Positions 35,523 to 44,917 of a stretch of DNA of 64,000 nt are shown one piece after another. Within the stretch, counting starts at the first letter, position 1. Every line of letters starts with the position of its first letter. The notes beneath the pieces were generated by a model. It searched no databases, was not told the DNA's origin, and saw nothing but the letters and a program-made list of their open reading frames with translations. The DNA is from Pseudomonadota bacterium. GTDB lineage: Bacteria > Pseudomonadota > Alphaproteobacteria > Rhizobiales > Rhizobiaceae. Both the position numbers and the translations under genes were made by a program. The stretch covers positions 93,042-157,041 of the forward strand of contig JAEXYH010000088.1 of assembly GCA_023451735.1 (NCBI GenBank), read 5' to 3'.

Positions 35523-36419
35523 ATGCGTGTCTTTGTTACCGGTGCGACGGGTTTTGTCGGTTCAGCCGTAGTTCGTGAGCTTCTCTCCGCTGGCCATCAG
35601 GTTCTGGGGCTGGCGCGATCGGATGCGGGTGCAGCCGCCACGGAAGCGCTGGGTGCTGAGGTTCATTGCGGTTCGCTCGACGATCTCGCCAGCCTGCAGG
35701 CCGGAGCCGAGGCAGCTGACGGCATCATCCACACGGGCTTCAACCACGATTTTTCGAGATACAAGGAGAGTTGCGAGGCGGACCGGCGCATCGTCACGGC
35801 GCTTGGAGAGGTATTCGAGGGATCGAGCCGTCCCTTTCTGGTGACATCTGCGACAGGCCTCTTGCAGTTTGATCGCCCGGCCGGCGAGGACGACCTGCCG
35901 AATGTCGATTCCTCGATCATTCCGCGCGTTGCGACCGAGGAAGCCGTAGCGGTCACCGTGGAGCGTGGTGTCGCAGCCAGCCTCATCCGCCTCCCGCCGT
36001 CGGTTCATGGAGTTGGCGACCACGGTTTTGTCCCTATGCTGATTGCCAAGGCGAAGCAGACGGGTGTCTCGGCCTATGTCGGAGAAGGCTTGAACCGCTG
36101 GCCTGGGGTGCATCGCCTCGACGCCGCAAAACTCTATCGTCTTGCTCTGGAGAAGGGCGCCTCCGAGCGACGCTATCATGCGGTAGCGGAAGAAGGTGTT
36201 CCGTTTCGCGAAATCGCGGAGATCATCGGGCGTCGCCTCGGCCTTCCGGTCGTGTCCAGGAGCCATGAACAGGCCACAGTGCATTTCGGCTGGCTAGCGC
36301 ACTTCGTCGGGATGGACTCTCCGGCCTCCGGTGCGAAAACGCGCGAATGGCTGAGCTGGAACCCGACGGAACCCGGCTTGCTCGCAGATCTTGATCAGGA
36401 TGCCTATTTCGCGGGATGA
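35523..36419 (+). CDS. SDR family NAD(P)-dependent oxidoreductase
   Basis: A 298-aa extended-SDR-like protein. The nucleotide-binding motif is FVTGATGFVGSAVVRELLSA at residues 3-22. It has the small-epimerase-like fold often annotated as atypical SDR, with RLPPSVHGVGDHGFVPML in the middle. The substrate is unknown. Its ATG lies 100 bases from the divergent XRE regulator, and the shared gap should hold both promoters and the operator. Confidence 0.85.
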   Translation: MRVFVTGATGFVGSAVVRELLSAGHQVLGLARSDAGAAATEALGAEVHCGSLDDLASLQAGAEAADGIIHTGFNHDFSRYKESCEADRRIVTALGEVFEGSSRPFLVTSATGLLQFDRPAGEDDLPNVDSSIIPRVATEEAVAVTVERGVAASLIRLPPSVHGVGDHGFVPMLIAKAKQTGVSAYVGEGLNRWPGVHRLDAAKLYRLALEKGASERRYHAVAEEGVPFREIAEIIGRRLGLPVVSRSHEQATVHFGWLAHFVGMDSPASGAKTREWLSWNPTEPGLLADLDQDAYFAG

Positions 36420-36437
36420 CGGGCACGATGAGGGCGG

Positions 36438-37256
36438 TCAAATCAGCCTCAATCCCTTGAGGCTGGCATGACCGTCCTTACCGATGATGATGTGATCGTG
36501 GACGGTGATGCCAAGCGGTTTTGCCGTATCCACGATCGTTTTCGTCATGTCGATATCGGCGCGTGACGGTGTCGGATCACCGCTCGGATGATTGTGCACG
36601 AGAATGATGGCCGTGGCGGAAAGTTCCAGCGCCCGCCGCACCACCTCGCGCGGATAGACGGGCGTGTGATCGACCGTGCCCTTGCCCTGGATTTCGTCAG
36701 CGATCAGTGCGTTGCGCTTGTCGAGAAAGAGAACGCGGAACTGTTCGCGGGATTCATAGGCCATGGCCGCGTGGCAGTAATCGATCACCGAAGACCAGGA
36801 GGAAAGGAACTGTTTTTCCCTAAGCTCACTCCGCAATATTCGTTGGCCGACAGTTGCGACCAGCTTGAGGTCAAGCGCGACGTTCTCGCCGATCCCCTTG
36901 ACCTCCTGCAACAGGCCGACCGGTGCGCCGAACACGCCGGCAAGCGAGCCAAAACGGGCCAGCAACGCCTTGGCAAGCGGCTTTGTATCCCTGCGCGGGA
37001 TCGAGCGGAACAACAGCAGTTCAAGAATTTCGTAGTCGGCGAGCGACGTGTCGCCATGTTCGCGATATTTGTCGCGCAGCCGCTCACGATGCCCAAGGTA
37101 ATGCTCGGCGGTATCGGTTAACTGATCCGCCTTGAGCTGCACCCCTTTTCCCAAATGTTCGGCGAAATGACCGCGCTCGTCGTCAAACAGGTCGTCACGC
37201 CCCGTTTCCTCGGCTGGTTCATGCGGTCCGTGCGAGGAAAAGGGGCGCTTGTTCAT
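36438..37256 (-). CDS. radC: RadC family JAB/MPN-domain protein
   Basis: A 272-aa protein. The N-terminal helix-hairpin-helix region (RFGSLAGVFGAPVGLLQEVKGIG) is followed by a JAMM metal-binding domain, in which HNHPSGDPTPSRADIDMT supplies the H-x-H...D ligands. The role is unsettled; it was once linked to DNA repair. The ATG at 37256 lies 4 bases after the map stop, so it is probably cotranscribed with map. Confidence 0.9.
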   Translation of the reverse strand: MNKRPFSSHGPHEPAEETGRDDLFDDERGHFAEHLGKGVQLKADQLTDTAEHYLGHRERLRDKYREHGDTSLADYEILELLLFRSIPRRDTKPLAKALLARFGSLAGVFGAPVGLLQEVKGIGENVALDLKLVATVGQRILRSELREKQFLSSWSSVIDYCHAAMAYESREQFRVLFLDKRNALIADEIQGKGTVDHTPVYPREVVRRALELSATAIILVHNHPSGDPTPSRADIDMTKTIVDTAKPLGITVHDHIIIGKDGHASLKGLRLI

Positions 37257-37260
37257 GGGG

Positions 37261-38103
37261 TCAGCCTTCGAGCGGCGGAAGTCCGGGGCGGTCGAAGCCG
37301 CCGGGCGAAAGGGTGAATATCTCGCAACCCGTGGCGGTGACGCCGACCGCGTGTTCGTATTGCGCCGACAGCGATCGGTCGCGAGTGACTGCGGTCCAGC
37401 CGTCGGCAAGGACCTTTACATGCGGCTTGCCGAGATTGATCATCGGCTCAATCGTGAAGATCATGCCTTCCTTCAGTTCCGGGCCTTCGTCGGACCGTCC
37501 GTAATGCAGGATGTTCGGCGAATCATGGAACAGCCGGCCGACGCCATGGCCGCAGAAATCGCGCACCACCGAGCAGCGCTCGGCTTCCGCATAGGTCTGG
37601 ATGGCTTCGCCGATCGCGCCCGTGCGCACACCTGGCTTAACCACCGCAATGCCGCGCAGCAGGCATTCATAGGTCACTTCGAGCAATCGCTCTGCGGCAC
37701 GCTTGATCTGCCCCACCGGATACATCCGGCTCGAATCGCCATGCCATCCGTCGAGAATGTAGGTGACATCGATATTGACGATATCGCCCTCGCGCAGCGG
37801 CTTGTCGTCCGGCATCCCGTGGCAGACGACATGGTTGATCGAGGTGCAGACGGAATATTTGTAACCGCGATAGTTCAGCGTCGCGGGAAGCGCGCCGTGA
37901 TCCATGCCGAATTCAAACACGAACCGGTCGATCGCGCTGGTCGTGATGCCCGGCTTGATGATCGAAGCGAGTTCATCAAGGCAGCGCGCGGTCAGAAGAC
38001 ACGCCTTACGCATGCCGGCGAAGTCGTCGGTCGTGTTGTAAAGACGGATTGCACCCGTATTCTTTTGGGGGGCGGAAACCGCCTCGATATAATTGACCAT
38101 CAT
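37261..38103 (-). CDS. map: Methionine aminopeptidase type I
   Basis: A 280-aa metalloenzyme removing N-terminal methionine. The five metal ligands are visible: the Asp residues in VNIDVTYI and GWHGDSSRMY, the His in CGHGVGRLFHD, and the Glu residues in FTIEPMINLG and QYEHAVGVT. GAGAGAAAT precedes ATG 38103, immediately followed by a second ATG. An in-frame start at 38193 would add 30 residues of no family similarity. Confidence 0.94.
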   Translation of the reverse strand: MMVNYIEAVSAPQKNTGAIRLYNTTDDFAGMRKACLLTARCLDELASIIKPGITTSAIDRFVFEFGMDHGALPATLNYRGYKYSVCTSINHVVCHGMPDDKPLREGDIVNIDVTYILDGWHGDSSRMYPVGQIKRAAERLLEVTYECLLRGIAVVKPGVRTGAIGEAIQTYAEAERCSVVRDFCGHGVGRLFHDSPNILHYGRSDEGPELKEGMIFTIEPMINLGKPHVKVLADGWTAVTRDRSLSAQYEHAVGVTATGCEIFTLSPGGFDRPGLPPLEG

Positions 38104-38304
38104 ATTTCTCTCATCGTTCCCCCGTTCATAATGCAGCACGCCCGTCTTCGTCCATGGCGAACAGATATTGTGAGCGTCAATGTGGGTGCTCATTGAGTAC
38201 GAATTAAATTAATGGTTGTAGTAAATTGAGATTGTTTACTTTTGATTGCAATTGTGTGAGCATACCGTTAAAAGTGTCTGATAGCTGGTGAGGGAGGGCA
38301 CCTT

Positions 38305-38661
38305 ATGGAAAACGGCATCAAGAGCCATGTTGCAGTCGGTGTAATTACTGCAATAGTGCTGGGTGGCCTTACGTTGCTTTGGAACTGGGGTTCAAATGGG
38401 GGTGTAGTGCGTTTACTTGGCGGAGTGACGCACAGCGAACTCGGCACTGTGGTGGATGGTAAGCTTGTCCCCGTTTCGGAACAGGTGAAAGCGGCACTAC
38501 GTGTCGGAACTGAAATTATTCCGGCTCCTGGAGGCAACGGGCAATCAAAAACATGCCCAGAAGGCTCCGTCATGGTTGGGTTTCTATTTCAAGCCGATAG
38601 TGGTGGCCCTCACGGGATTATCTCATGGGTCTCGCCTGTTTGCAGAACCATGGGGAAATGA
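38305..38661 (+). CDS. Orphan membrane-anchored protein in an AT-rich insert
   Basis: A 118-aa protein with one N-terminal membrane helix (VAVGVITAIVLGGLTLLW). A spacer leads to a C-terminal segment with two cysteines (KTCPEGSVMVGF and SWVSPVCRTMGK) that resembles small Cys-paired extracellular modules. GAGGGAGG before the ATG is a strong ribosome-binding site. The gene and its 200-base upstream region are visibly richer in A and T than the flanks and separate map from sfsA, suggesting acquisition. Function unknown. Confidence 0.65.
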   Translation: MENGIKSHVAVGVITAIVLGGLTLLWNWGSNGGVVRLLGGVTHSELGTVVDGKLVPVSEQVKAALRVGTEIIPAPGGNGQSKTCPEGSVMVGFLFQADSGGPHGIISWVSPVCRTMGK

Positions 38662-38668
38662 GCTTTGC

Positions 38669-39370
38669 TCAGATGCCTATAGACACTGATTCAAATGGTT
38701 CAATTCCCTCGGACGTAACCTTACATTTGAGCGCGTAAGCCTCCACGCCGCGGCTTTGTGCGCGGACGAATGCCGCCGCATAGAAAGGGTCGAGGTCGGT
38801 GCAGATCGCAAAGCTCTCGCAGTCGGATCGCTGGATCAGGTAGATCATCACTGCCCGGTGACCGAGTTCGGCCATGTCGCCGAGCTCTTCCAGATGTTTG
38901 GCGCCCCGTTTGGTCACCGTATCGGGAAATTCGGCCAGTCCTGCCTGCCGGCTGAAATGGACGTTCTTCACTTCCACATAGGCGTCCGGCAGATCGCCGT
39001 CCTTCAGCAGGAAATCGATCCGTGAACTGCGGCCGTATTTCTGCTCTCTCAGGATCGTCGGATAACCGGAAAGGCTGGGGATCAGGCCGGCGCGGATCGC
39101 TTCTTCCGCCAGCCGGTTCGGCATGCCGGTATTGACACCGACCATTTCTCCCGCGGCTTCGATCATCTCGAAGACATGCCGGTATTTGCGTGTCGGGCTG
39201 TCATGCTCGGAAAGCCAGATTTTCGATCCGGGGGTCGTCAGTCCGCGCATCGACCCTGTATTGGGGCAGGAGCCGGTAATCGGCGTCCCGTCTTCCAGAA
39301 CAGCATCGAACAGGAAGCGCTTGTAGCGCTGCACCAGCGTGGCGGGAACGAGAGGAGGATGAAATCGCAT
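38669..39370 (-). CDS. sfsA: SfsA family protein (sugar fermentation stimulation homologue)
   Basis: A 233-aa protein. It matches SfsA throughout: RYKRFLFDAVLEDGTPITGSCPNTGSMRGL near the N-terminus (two blocks), SRIDFLLKDG, and DAYVEVKNVHF with the DxxxExK-like nuclease core. The family binds DNA and looks nuclease-like; the cellular role is not settled. It ends next to the AT-rich orphan gene and follows phaC on the same strand. Confidence 0.9.
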   Translation of the reverse strand: MRFHPPLVPATLVQRYKRFLFDAVLEDGTPITGSCPNTGSMRGLTTPGSKIWLSEHDSPTRKYRHVFEMIEAAGEMVGVNTGMPNRLAEEAIRAGLIPSLSGYPTILREQKYGRSSRIDFLLKDGDLPDAYVEVKNVHFSRQAGLAEFPDTVTKRGAKHLEELGDMAELGHRAVMIYLIQRSDCESFAICTDLDPFYAAAFVRAQSRGVEAYALKCKVTSEGIEPFESVSIGI

Positions 39371-39380
39371 GAAAGGTCCG

Positions 39381-41255
39381 TCAGGCGCGTGTCAGAACAT
39401 AGGTTCCGGGCGCATCTCCGAGTGGTGACAGGGCGCGATCGCCGGGAATACGGGCGGGCACACGTTCCTGGTCCAGTGCTTCCACCCATGCCTGCCAGTG
39501 CGGCCACCAGGAACCTGCAGTCTCCGTGGCGTCCTCCAGCCATTCATCCAGTTTGTCGGCTGCTCTACCGCTTGTCTTACCTCCGGCCCAGTAGCGGTAT
39601 TTTGTCCGGCTCGGCGGATTGACGACGCCGGCAATATGCCCGGAACCGGACAGCACGAATTCAACCGGGCCGCCGAACAGCGCGTTCCCGCGAAAGACCG
39701 AGCGGGCAGGGGCGATATGATCTTCACGGGTTGCCAGATTGTAGATCGGGACCTTGATGTCGCCAAGATCGATCGTGCCGCCGCCGAGCTTCATCTGGCC
39801 GGTGGAAAGCGCGTTGTCCAGATAGCAGTTACGCAGGTAATAGGCATGGTTGGCGGCTGCGACCCGCGTCGAATCGGAATTCCAGTAGAGCAGGTCGAAG
39901 GGCATCGGTTCCTTGCCCTTGAGGTAATTATTGACGACATAAGGCCAGATGAGTTCCGACGAGCGGAGCAAATTGAAAGCCGCCGCCATCTGCGATGCCG
40001 CCAGATAGCCGCTCGCCTCCATCTGTTTTTCGATGACGGCCAGTTGTTCTTCATCGACAAAGACCTTCAACTCCCCGGCCTCGATGAAATCCACTTGCGC
40101 GGTGAGGAGCGAGGCGGAGGCGATCCGCGTGTTCTTCGTCTGCGCATGCCAGGCAAGCGCTGCGGCAAGCAGTGTGCCGCCGACGCAGTAGCCAATGACG
40201 TTGGCCTGTTTTTCCCCCGTCGCCTGTTCGACCGTATCGAGCGCGAAATCGATGCCTTCGCGAATATAGGATTCCCAGTCCTTCGCCGCATGGTCGCGGT
40301 CCGGATTGACCCAGGAGATCACGAACACCGTATGCCCCTGGTCGACGCACCACTTGATGAAGCTTTTCTCTGGCGTGAGGTCGAGAATGTAGAACTTGTT
40401 GATCCAGGGCGGGATGATGACCAGCGGCCGCTTGAATACGGTTTCCGTCGAGGGATTATATTGAATGATCTCGCAAAGCGCGTTGCGGGCGATCACCTTG
40501 CCCGGCGTCAGCGCCAGATTGTTTCCAACGGAAAACTGATTGGCATCCGTCTGGCGTAGCCTTAAGTGTCCGCCACCTGCGATTACGTCTTCGGTCAGCA
40601 TCCGCATGCCGGCGACCAGGTTCATGCCGTGGCTTTCCACCGTCTCGCGATAGACCTCCGGATTGGTCACCGCGAAATTGCTGGGCGAAAAGGCGGCCGT
40701 AAACTGCCTGACGTAAAAGCGAGCCTTGTATTTCGTAATCTCGTCAAGCCCGTCGGCTTCAGCAACCAGTCTTTCGGCCCAGGAGGCGCTTGCCTGGTAG
40801 ACTTGCCGCAGGAAGGAAAAGAACGGGTTGCGATACCAGTCTTCGTCGGCGAAACGTCGATCCTTGTTTGCGGCTCTCTCGCCCTCGGCGCTCTTCTGGT
40901 CAGGCGCGCCCGCTTGTTCGATGCTGCGCGTCCATATCTCGAAATAGGTCGACAAAAGCAGCGTCTGAGCTTCGAGCATCCGCTTCTGGTCCGACATCCA
41001 GTATTCCGTGAGCGCCGACATCGTCTTGACGAAATCGCCGATCGGCCCGGCAAAAAGATCGTCCGAAGTCTCGCCGCGCTCGCGCGGCCCGAGCCATTCG
41101 GAGGCTGCATGGCCGAGATTCTCGAGCGCCCGTGCGGCGTTCATCATCAGGGACTGGGGATCCTTGATCGCATAGGCTTCGAAGAAACCCGGAAATTCCT
41201 GTCCGGAATGCCCGTGATCGTCGGACTTTTGCGCCAATCGCAGCCTCCCGTGCAT
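39381..41255 (-). CDS. phaC: Class I poly(3-hydroxyalkanoate) synthase
   Basis: A 624-aa polymerase that builds polyhydroxybutyrate from hydroxyacyl-CoA on the granule surface. The lipase-like box GYCVGGTLLA holds the catalytic Cys at about residue 347. The Asp (TREDHIAPARS) and His (SGSGHIAGVVNPP) follow in order. The N-terminal 200 residues are the class I specific domain (PQSLMMNAARALENLGHAAS). Length fits class I. No phaA/B or phasin gene is in the window. Confidence 0.93.
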   Translation of the reverse strand: MHGRLRLAQKSDDHGHSGQEFPGFFEAYAIKDPQSLMMNAARALENLGHAASEWLGPRERGETSDDLFAGPIGDFVKTMSALTEYWMSDQKRMLEAQTLLLSTYFEIWTRSIEQAGAPDQKSAEGERAANKDRRFADEDWYRNPFFSFLRQVYQASASWAERLVAEADGLDEITKYKARFYVRQFTAAFSPSNFAVTNPEVYRETVESHGMNLVAGMRMLTEDVIAGGGHLRLRQTDANQFSVGNNLALTPGKVIARNALCEIIQYNPSTETVFKRPLVIIPPWINKFYILDLTPEKSFIKWCVDQGHTVFVISWVNPDRDHAAKDWESYIREGIDFALDTVEQATGEKQANVIGYCVGGTLLAAALAWHAQTKNTRIASASLLTAQVDFIEAGELKVFVDEEQLAVIEKQMEASGYLAASQMAAAFNLLRSSELIWPYVVNNYLKGKEPMPFDLLYWNSDSTRVAAANHAYYLRNCYLDNALSTGQMKLGGGTIDLGDIKVPIYNLATREDHIAPARSVFRGNALFGGPVEFVLSGSGHIAGVVNPPSRTKYRYWAGGKTSGRAADKLDEWLEDATETAGSWWPHWQAWVEALDQERVPARIPGDRALSPLGDAPGTYVLTRA

Positions 41256-41390
41256 GACCGTTGTTTTCGTTTGTACATCGGCCCCGAAACCGAATACAAG
41301 TGCCCGAAAGAACGACGGTGACCGTTGATCGCCGCCGGTTCAAACTCGGACGGGGTCCGGTGACGGCATTGACGGAGATGGGGCAGGCTC

Positions 41391-41792
41391 ATGGGAATTC
41401 AAAAGCACGGGATCAGATGCTTGTCGGTCATGACGCCTCTGGCTCTATTGCCTCTGCTGGCGTCCTGCAACAGCCAGAGCTTCGCACTCGATGACGGTAT
41501 TCCGAACACCGCGCCACCAGCTGTGATTTCCCAGTCGACGACCGAACGTGCGCCTGGTCCGGTGGTGAAAAAGGATACCGGAACCTATCCGACCTTCGAC
41601 CGCACGCTGCTTGCTGCCAACGAGCAGATCGAGGATGAGGATTACAACAAGTCCGAACCGCGCATGGCAGCGCTTGCGCGTGCCCGTCGCAGCGGCTCGA
41701 TCAGCGAGGCGGAATACAAAAAGCGGGTTGCCGAATATCGCAAACTGGCCGCTGAACACGGCACTGATGCGCTGAACACCATCTCGAAGTAA
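41391..41792 (+). CDS. Putative lipoprotein, unknown function
   Basis: A 133-aa protein with a signal sequence ending in a lipobox (LALLPLLASC, Cys at about residue 26). A Pro/Thr-rich linker follows, then a helical end (EPRMAALARARRSGSISEAE, YKKRVAEYRKLAAEHG). The helical end resembles short-C-terminal-domain (SHOCT-like) segments. No function assigned. Divergent from phaC. Confidence 0.7.
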   Translation: MGIQKHGIRCLSVMTPLALLPLLASCNSQSFALDDGIPNTAPPAVISQSTTERAPGPVVKKDTGTYPTFDRTLLAANEQIEDEDYNKSEPRMAALARARRSGSISEAEYKKRVAEYRKLAAEHGTDALNTISK

Positions 41793-41900
41793 CGCCAGTT
41801 CTCTCTTAGCACTTGCCTTTCATCCGGTTTGGCCGCAAAGCAGGCGGATGCGACAGATTGATGTCGCGCAAATGCTGCTTCGTGCCCCATGGGAAGAGAG

Positions 41901-43121
41901 ATGGAAGAGTTTCACAAAGTCCGCAGACTGCCGCCTTACGTTTTCGAACAGGTCAACCGTTTGAAGGCCAGCGCGCGAGCGGGTGGCGCGGATATTATCG
42001 ATCTCGGCATGGGCAATCCGGACCTTCCGACACCCAAGGCGATTGTCGACAAGCTGTGCGAAGTGGTCCAGGACCCGCGCACCCACCGTTATTCCTCGTC
42101 CAAGGGTATTCCGGGCCTGCGCCGCGCCCAGGCCGCCTATTACGCCCGCCGTTTCGGCGTGAAGCTCAATCCCGATACCCAGGTCGTTGCGACCCTCGGT
42201 TCGAAGGAAGGCTTCGCCAACATGGCGCAGGCGATAACGGCACCTGGCGATGTGATTCTGTGCCCCAACCCGACTTATCCGATCCATGCCTTCGGTTTCC
42301 TGATGGCGGGCGGTGTGATCCGGTCCCTGCCGGTTGAACCCGACGATAGCTTTTTCCCGCCTTTGGAGCGCGCGATCAAGCATTCCATCCCCAAGCCTCT
42401 GGCGCTGATCATCAACTATCCGTCCAATCCGACGGCTTATGTTGCAACGCTTGATTTCTACAAGGACGTCATCGCGTTTGCCAAGAAGCATGACATCATC
42501 GTCCTCTCCGATCTGGCCTACTCGGAAATCTATTTCGACGACAACGATCCGCCGCCTTCCGTTCTCGAGGTTCCGGGCGCTATTGACGTCTGCGTCGAGT
42601 TCACCTCGATGTCGAAGACGTTCTCCATGCCGGGCTGGCGTATGGGCTTTGCCGTTGGCAACGAGCGTCTGATCGCGGCGCTGACGCGTGTAAAGTCCTA
42701 TCTCGATTACGGTGCATTCACGCCGATCCAGGTGGCTGCGACCCACGCGCTGAACGGCGACGGCTCCGATATCGCGGAAGTCCGCAATGTCTACAAGCGC
42801 CGCCGCGACGTGATGGTGGATGCTTTCGGCAAAGCCGGATTCGAAGTGCCGCCGCCGGCCGCCACCATGTTCGCCTGGGCAAAAATCCCGGAGAAATTCC
42901 GCCATCTCGGGTCGCTTGAATTTTCGAAGCTCCTGGTCGAGAAGGCCGATGTCGCCGTTGCGCCGGGTATCGGCTTCGGCGAGATGGGCGACGATTACGT
43001 GCGCCTTGCGCTCGTCGAGAACGAGCACCGGATTCGTCAGGCGGCCCGCAATATCAAGAAATTTTTCTCGACCGTCGACGACACGATGCACAACGTCATT
43101 TCGTTGAATACGCACCGCTAG
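41901..43121 (+). CDS. PLP-dependent class I/II aminotransferase (AlaC/DapL-like)
   Basis: A 406-aa fold-type I aminotransferase. The PLP lysine lies in SMSKTFSMPGWRMGFAVG (about residue 240). DLGMGNPDLPTPKAI near the N-terminus and NYPSNPTAY are typical of the alanine/LL-diaminopimelate aminotransferase group. Position directly upstream of hom suggests aspartate-family or related amino-acid metabolism; the substrate is not certain. The ATG at 41901 follows GGGAAGAG; an ATG at 41889 is possible. Confidence 0.85.
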   Translation: MEEFHKVRRLPPYVFEQVNRLKASARAGGADIIDLGMGNPDLPTPKAIVDKLCEVVQDPRTHRYSSSKGIPGLRRAQAAYYARRFGVKLNPDTQVVATLGSKEGFANMAQAITAPGDVILCPNPTYPIHAFGFLMAGGVIRSLPVEPDDSFFPPLERAIKHSIPKPLALIINYPSNPTAYVATLDFYKDVIAFAKKHDIIVLSDLAYSEIYFDDNDPPPSVLEVPGAIDVCVEFTSMSKTFSMPGWRMGFAVGNERLIAALTRVKSYLDYGAFTPIQVAATHALNGDGSDIAEVRNVYKRRRDVMVDAFGKAGFEVPPPAATMFAWAKIPEKFRHLGSLEFSKLLVEKADVAVAPGIGFGEMGDDYVRLALVENEHRIRQAARNIKKFFSTVDDTMHNVISLNTHR

Positions 43122-43149
43122 TTTCTGGTCTCAGACCGTCATAATCCTC

Positions 43150-43175
43150 AAGCGGCCCGTTCGTGGCCGCTTTTT
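43150..43175 (+). terminator. Terminator between the aminotransferase gene and hom
   Basis: AAGCGGCC (43150-43157) pairs with GGCCGCTT (43165-43172) and runs into TTTTT. It ends about 20 bases before the hom start, so hom needs either read-through or a promoter overlapping this site. Confidence 0.7.
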
Positions 43176-43194
43176 CAAACATCGGGAATGCGAA

Positions 43195-44514
43195 ATGGCA
43201 GACGCTCTCAAAGTCGGCATCGCGGGTCTTGGAACCGTGGGTGCCTCGCTGGTCAAGATCATCCAGACGCGCGCCAATGAACTGGCCGTCACATGCGGAC
43301 GAGCGATCGAGATCACTGCCATCACTGCCCGTGACCGCAACCGAGACCGCGGCTTCGACATGTCCGGCATGGCTTGGTTTGAAACGCCGGAAAAGCTGGC
43401 TGCGGAAGCCGATATCGACGTTTTCGTCGAGCTGATGGGCGGCGCCACGGGTGCCGCAGCCGATTCCGTCAAGATCGCTCTTGAGCGTGGTCTCCATGTG
43501 GTGACGGCCAACAAGGCGCTTCTGGCGGCCTCTGGCGTCGAGCTTGCGATAATCGCCGAAGAGAAAGGCGCACTGCTGAATTTCGAAGCGGCTGTTGCCG
43601 GCGGCATCCCCGTCATCAAAGCGCTGCGTGAGAGCTTGACGGGCAATACCGTATCGCGCGTCTACGGGATCATGAACGGTACCTGCAATTACATCCTGAC
43701 CAAGATGGAGAAGGAAGGTCTGTCCTTCGCCGAATGCCTCAAGGAAGCTCAGCGTCTCGGTTACGCCGAAGCCGATCCGGCTTTCGATATCGAGGGCAAC
43801 GACACGGCCCACAAACTGGCGATCCTGACGACGCTTGCTTTCGGCACGAAGATAGCAGCCGACGAAATCTATCTCGAAGGCATCACCAATATCTCGATCG
43901 ACGATATTCTCGCTGCAGCCGATCTCGGTTACCGCATCAAGCTCTTGGGCGTTGCCCAGCGCACCGAAAGCGGTATCGAGCAGCGCGTTCACCCGACCAT
44001 GGTGCCGCATGACAGCGTGATCGCGCAAGTCGACGGCGTCACCAATGCTGTTGCGATCGAATCCGATATTCTCGGCGAACTGCTGATGGTCGGCCCCGGT
44101 GCCGGCGGCAATGCAACGGCTTCCGCCGTGCTTGGCGATATCGCCGACATCGCCAAGAGCCAACCCGGTGCGCAGCGCGTTCCGGTTCTCGGCACGCCGG
44201 CCGTAGCGCTCGCACCCTACCAGAAGGCCCGCATGCGCAGCCACGAAGGCGGGTATTTCATCCGCCTGACCGTCGCGGACCGCGCCGGCGTCTTCGCCAG
44301 TGTCGCGGCCCGGATGGCCGAAAACAACATCTCGCTGGAATCGATCGTCCAGCGGCCGAAGCCGGCGCAGACGGATAGCTCCAAGACGATCATTCTCGTG
44401 ACCCACGCTACGACCGAGGCGTCTATCCGCAAGGCGGTAGAGGGCATCAAGCAGGAAACCTATCTGGTCGGCGAGCCGCAGGTGATCCGCATCGAACGGC
44501 CCCGCGCGTCCTGA
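43195..44514 (+). CDS. hom: Homoserine dehydrogenase
   Basis: A 439-aa enzyme reducing aspartate semialdehyde to homoserine on the way to threonine and methionine. The N-terminal Rossmann motif is GIAGLGTVGASLVKII. The catalytic block is YGIMNGTCNYILTKME with GYAEADPAFDIEGNDTAHKL, and the C-terminal ACT domain (RLTVADRAGVFASVAARMAE) is for allosteric control, usually by threonine. Length is normal. Confidence 0.95.
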   Translation: MADALKVGIAGLGTVGASLVKIIQTRANELAVTCGRAIEITAITARDRNRDRGFDMSGMAWFETPEKLAAEADIDVFVELMGGATGAAADSVKIALERGLHVVTANKALLAASGVELAIIAEEKGALLNFEAAVAGGIPVIKALRESLTGNTVSRVYGIMNGTCNYILTKMEKEGLSFAECLKEAQRLGYAEADPAFDIEGNDTAHKLAILTTLAFGTKIAADEIYLEGITNISIDDILAAADLGYRIKLLGVAQRTESGIEQRVHPTMVPHDSVIAQVDGVTNAVAIESDILGELLMVGPGAGGNATASAVLGDIADIAKSQPGAQRVPVLGTPAVALAPYQKARMRSHEGGYFIRLTVADRAGVFASVAARMAENNISLESIVQRPKPAQTDSSKTIILVTHATTEASIRKAVEGIKQETYLVGEPQVIRIERPRAS

Positions 44515-44598
44515 AATCCCTGCTTATTTCAGTATTCTATGAAATTTGTTTCCGGATGACAGTTTGATGACTGGTCGCCGGGGAGAAATCACCTTACA

Positions 44599-44627
44599 CT
44601 CCTCCTATTCACCATCGCAGGAGGAGG
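44599..44627 (+). promoter_or_regulatory. Hairpin sequestering the ribosome-binding site of the 44638 gene
   Basis: CTCCTCCT (44599-44606) is a perfect reverse complement of AGGAGGAG (44619-44626), with a 12-base loop. The right arm is the ribosome-binding site of the ATG at 44638. The folded RNA would hide it, so translation probably depends on opening the stem by temperature, a protein or a competing RNA. Confidence 0.6.
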
Positions 44628-44637
44628 CGTTTGCGTG

Positions 44638-44862
44638 ATGTCCATTGATCTGAGTGAAGACACTTATGGCCACCCCAAGCTGCGGCGGGGCAAACGCGAT
44701 AGCGTGCCCTACCTGAAACTTGTCTATTCTTTCAACGAGGACCTTGTTGGCGAGGATGATGGCGAACCCGAAAGGGCCGGCTCTTTTGTCGTCGCGATCC
44801 TCGCTGTCGCGTCGGCGTCGATGTTTGCAGCAGTGTGGTTGTTGATTCACAACTGGCTTTGA
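44638..44862 (+). CDS. Small tail-anchored membrane protein, unknown function
   Basis: A 74-aa protein with a charged N-terminal half and one C-terminal membrane helix (FVVAILAVASASMFAAVWLL). AGGAGGAGG ends 10 bases before the ATG (or 7 before a GTG at 44635), and that site is paired in a perfect hairpin with an upstream CTCCTCCT. It lies between hom and recJ. I do not recognise a family. Confidence 0.65.
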   Translation: MSIDLSEDTYGHPKLRRGKRDSVPYLKLVYSFNEDLVGEDDGEPERAGSFVVAILAVASASMFAAVWLLIHNWL

Positions 44863-44917
44863 CATCGTCCGATTGAAAGCATTTCCGCTTCGGCACGTCG
44901 TCGGTTATGGATAGCCG

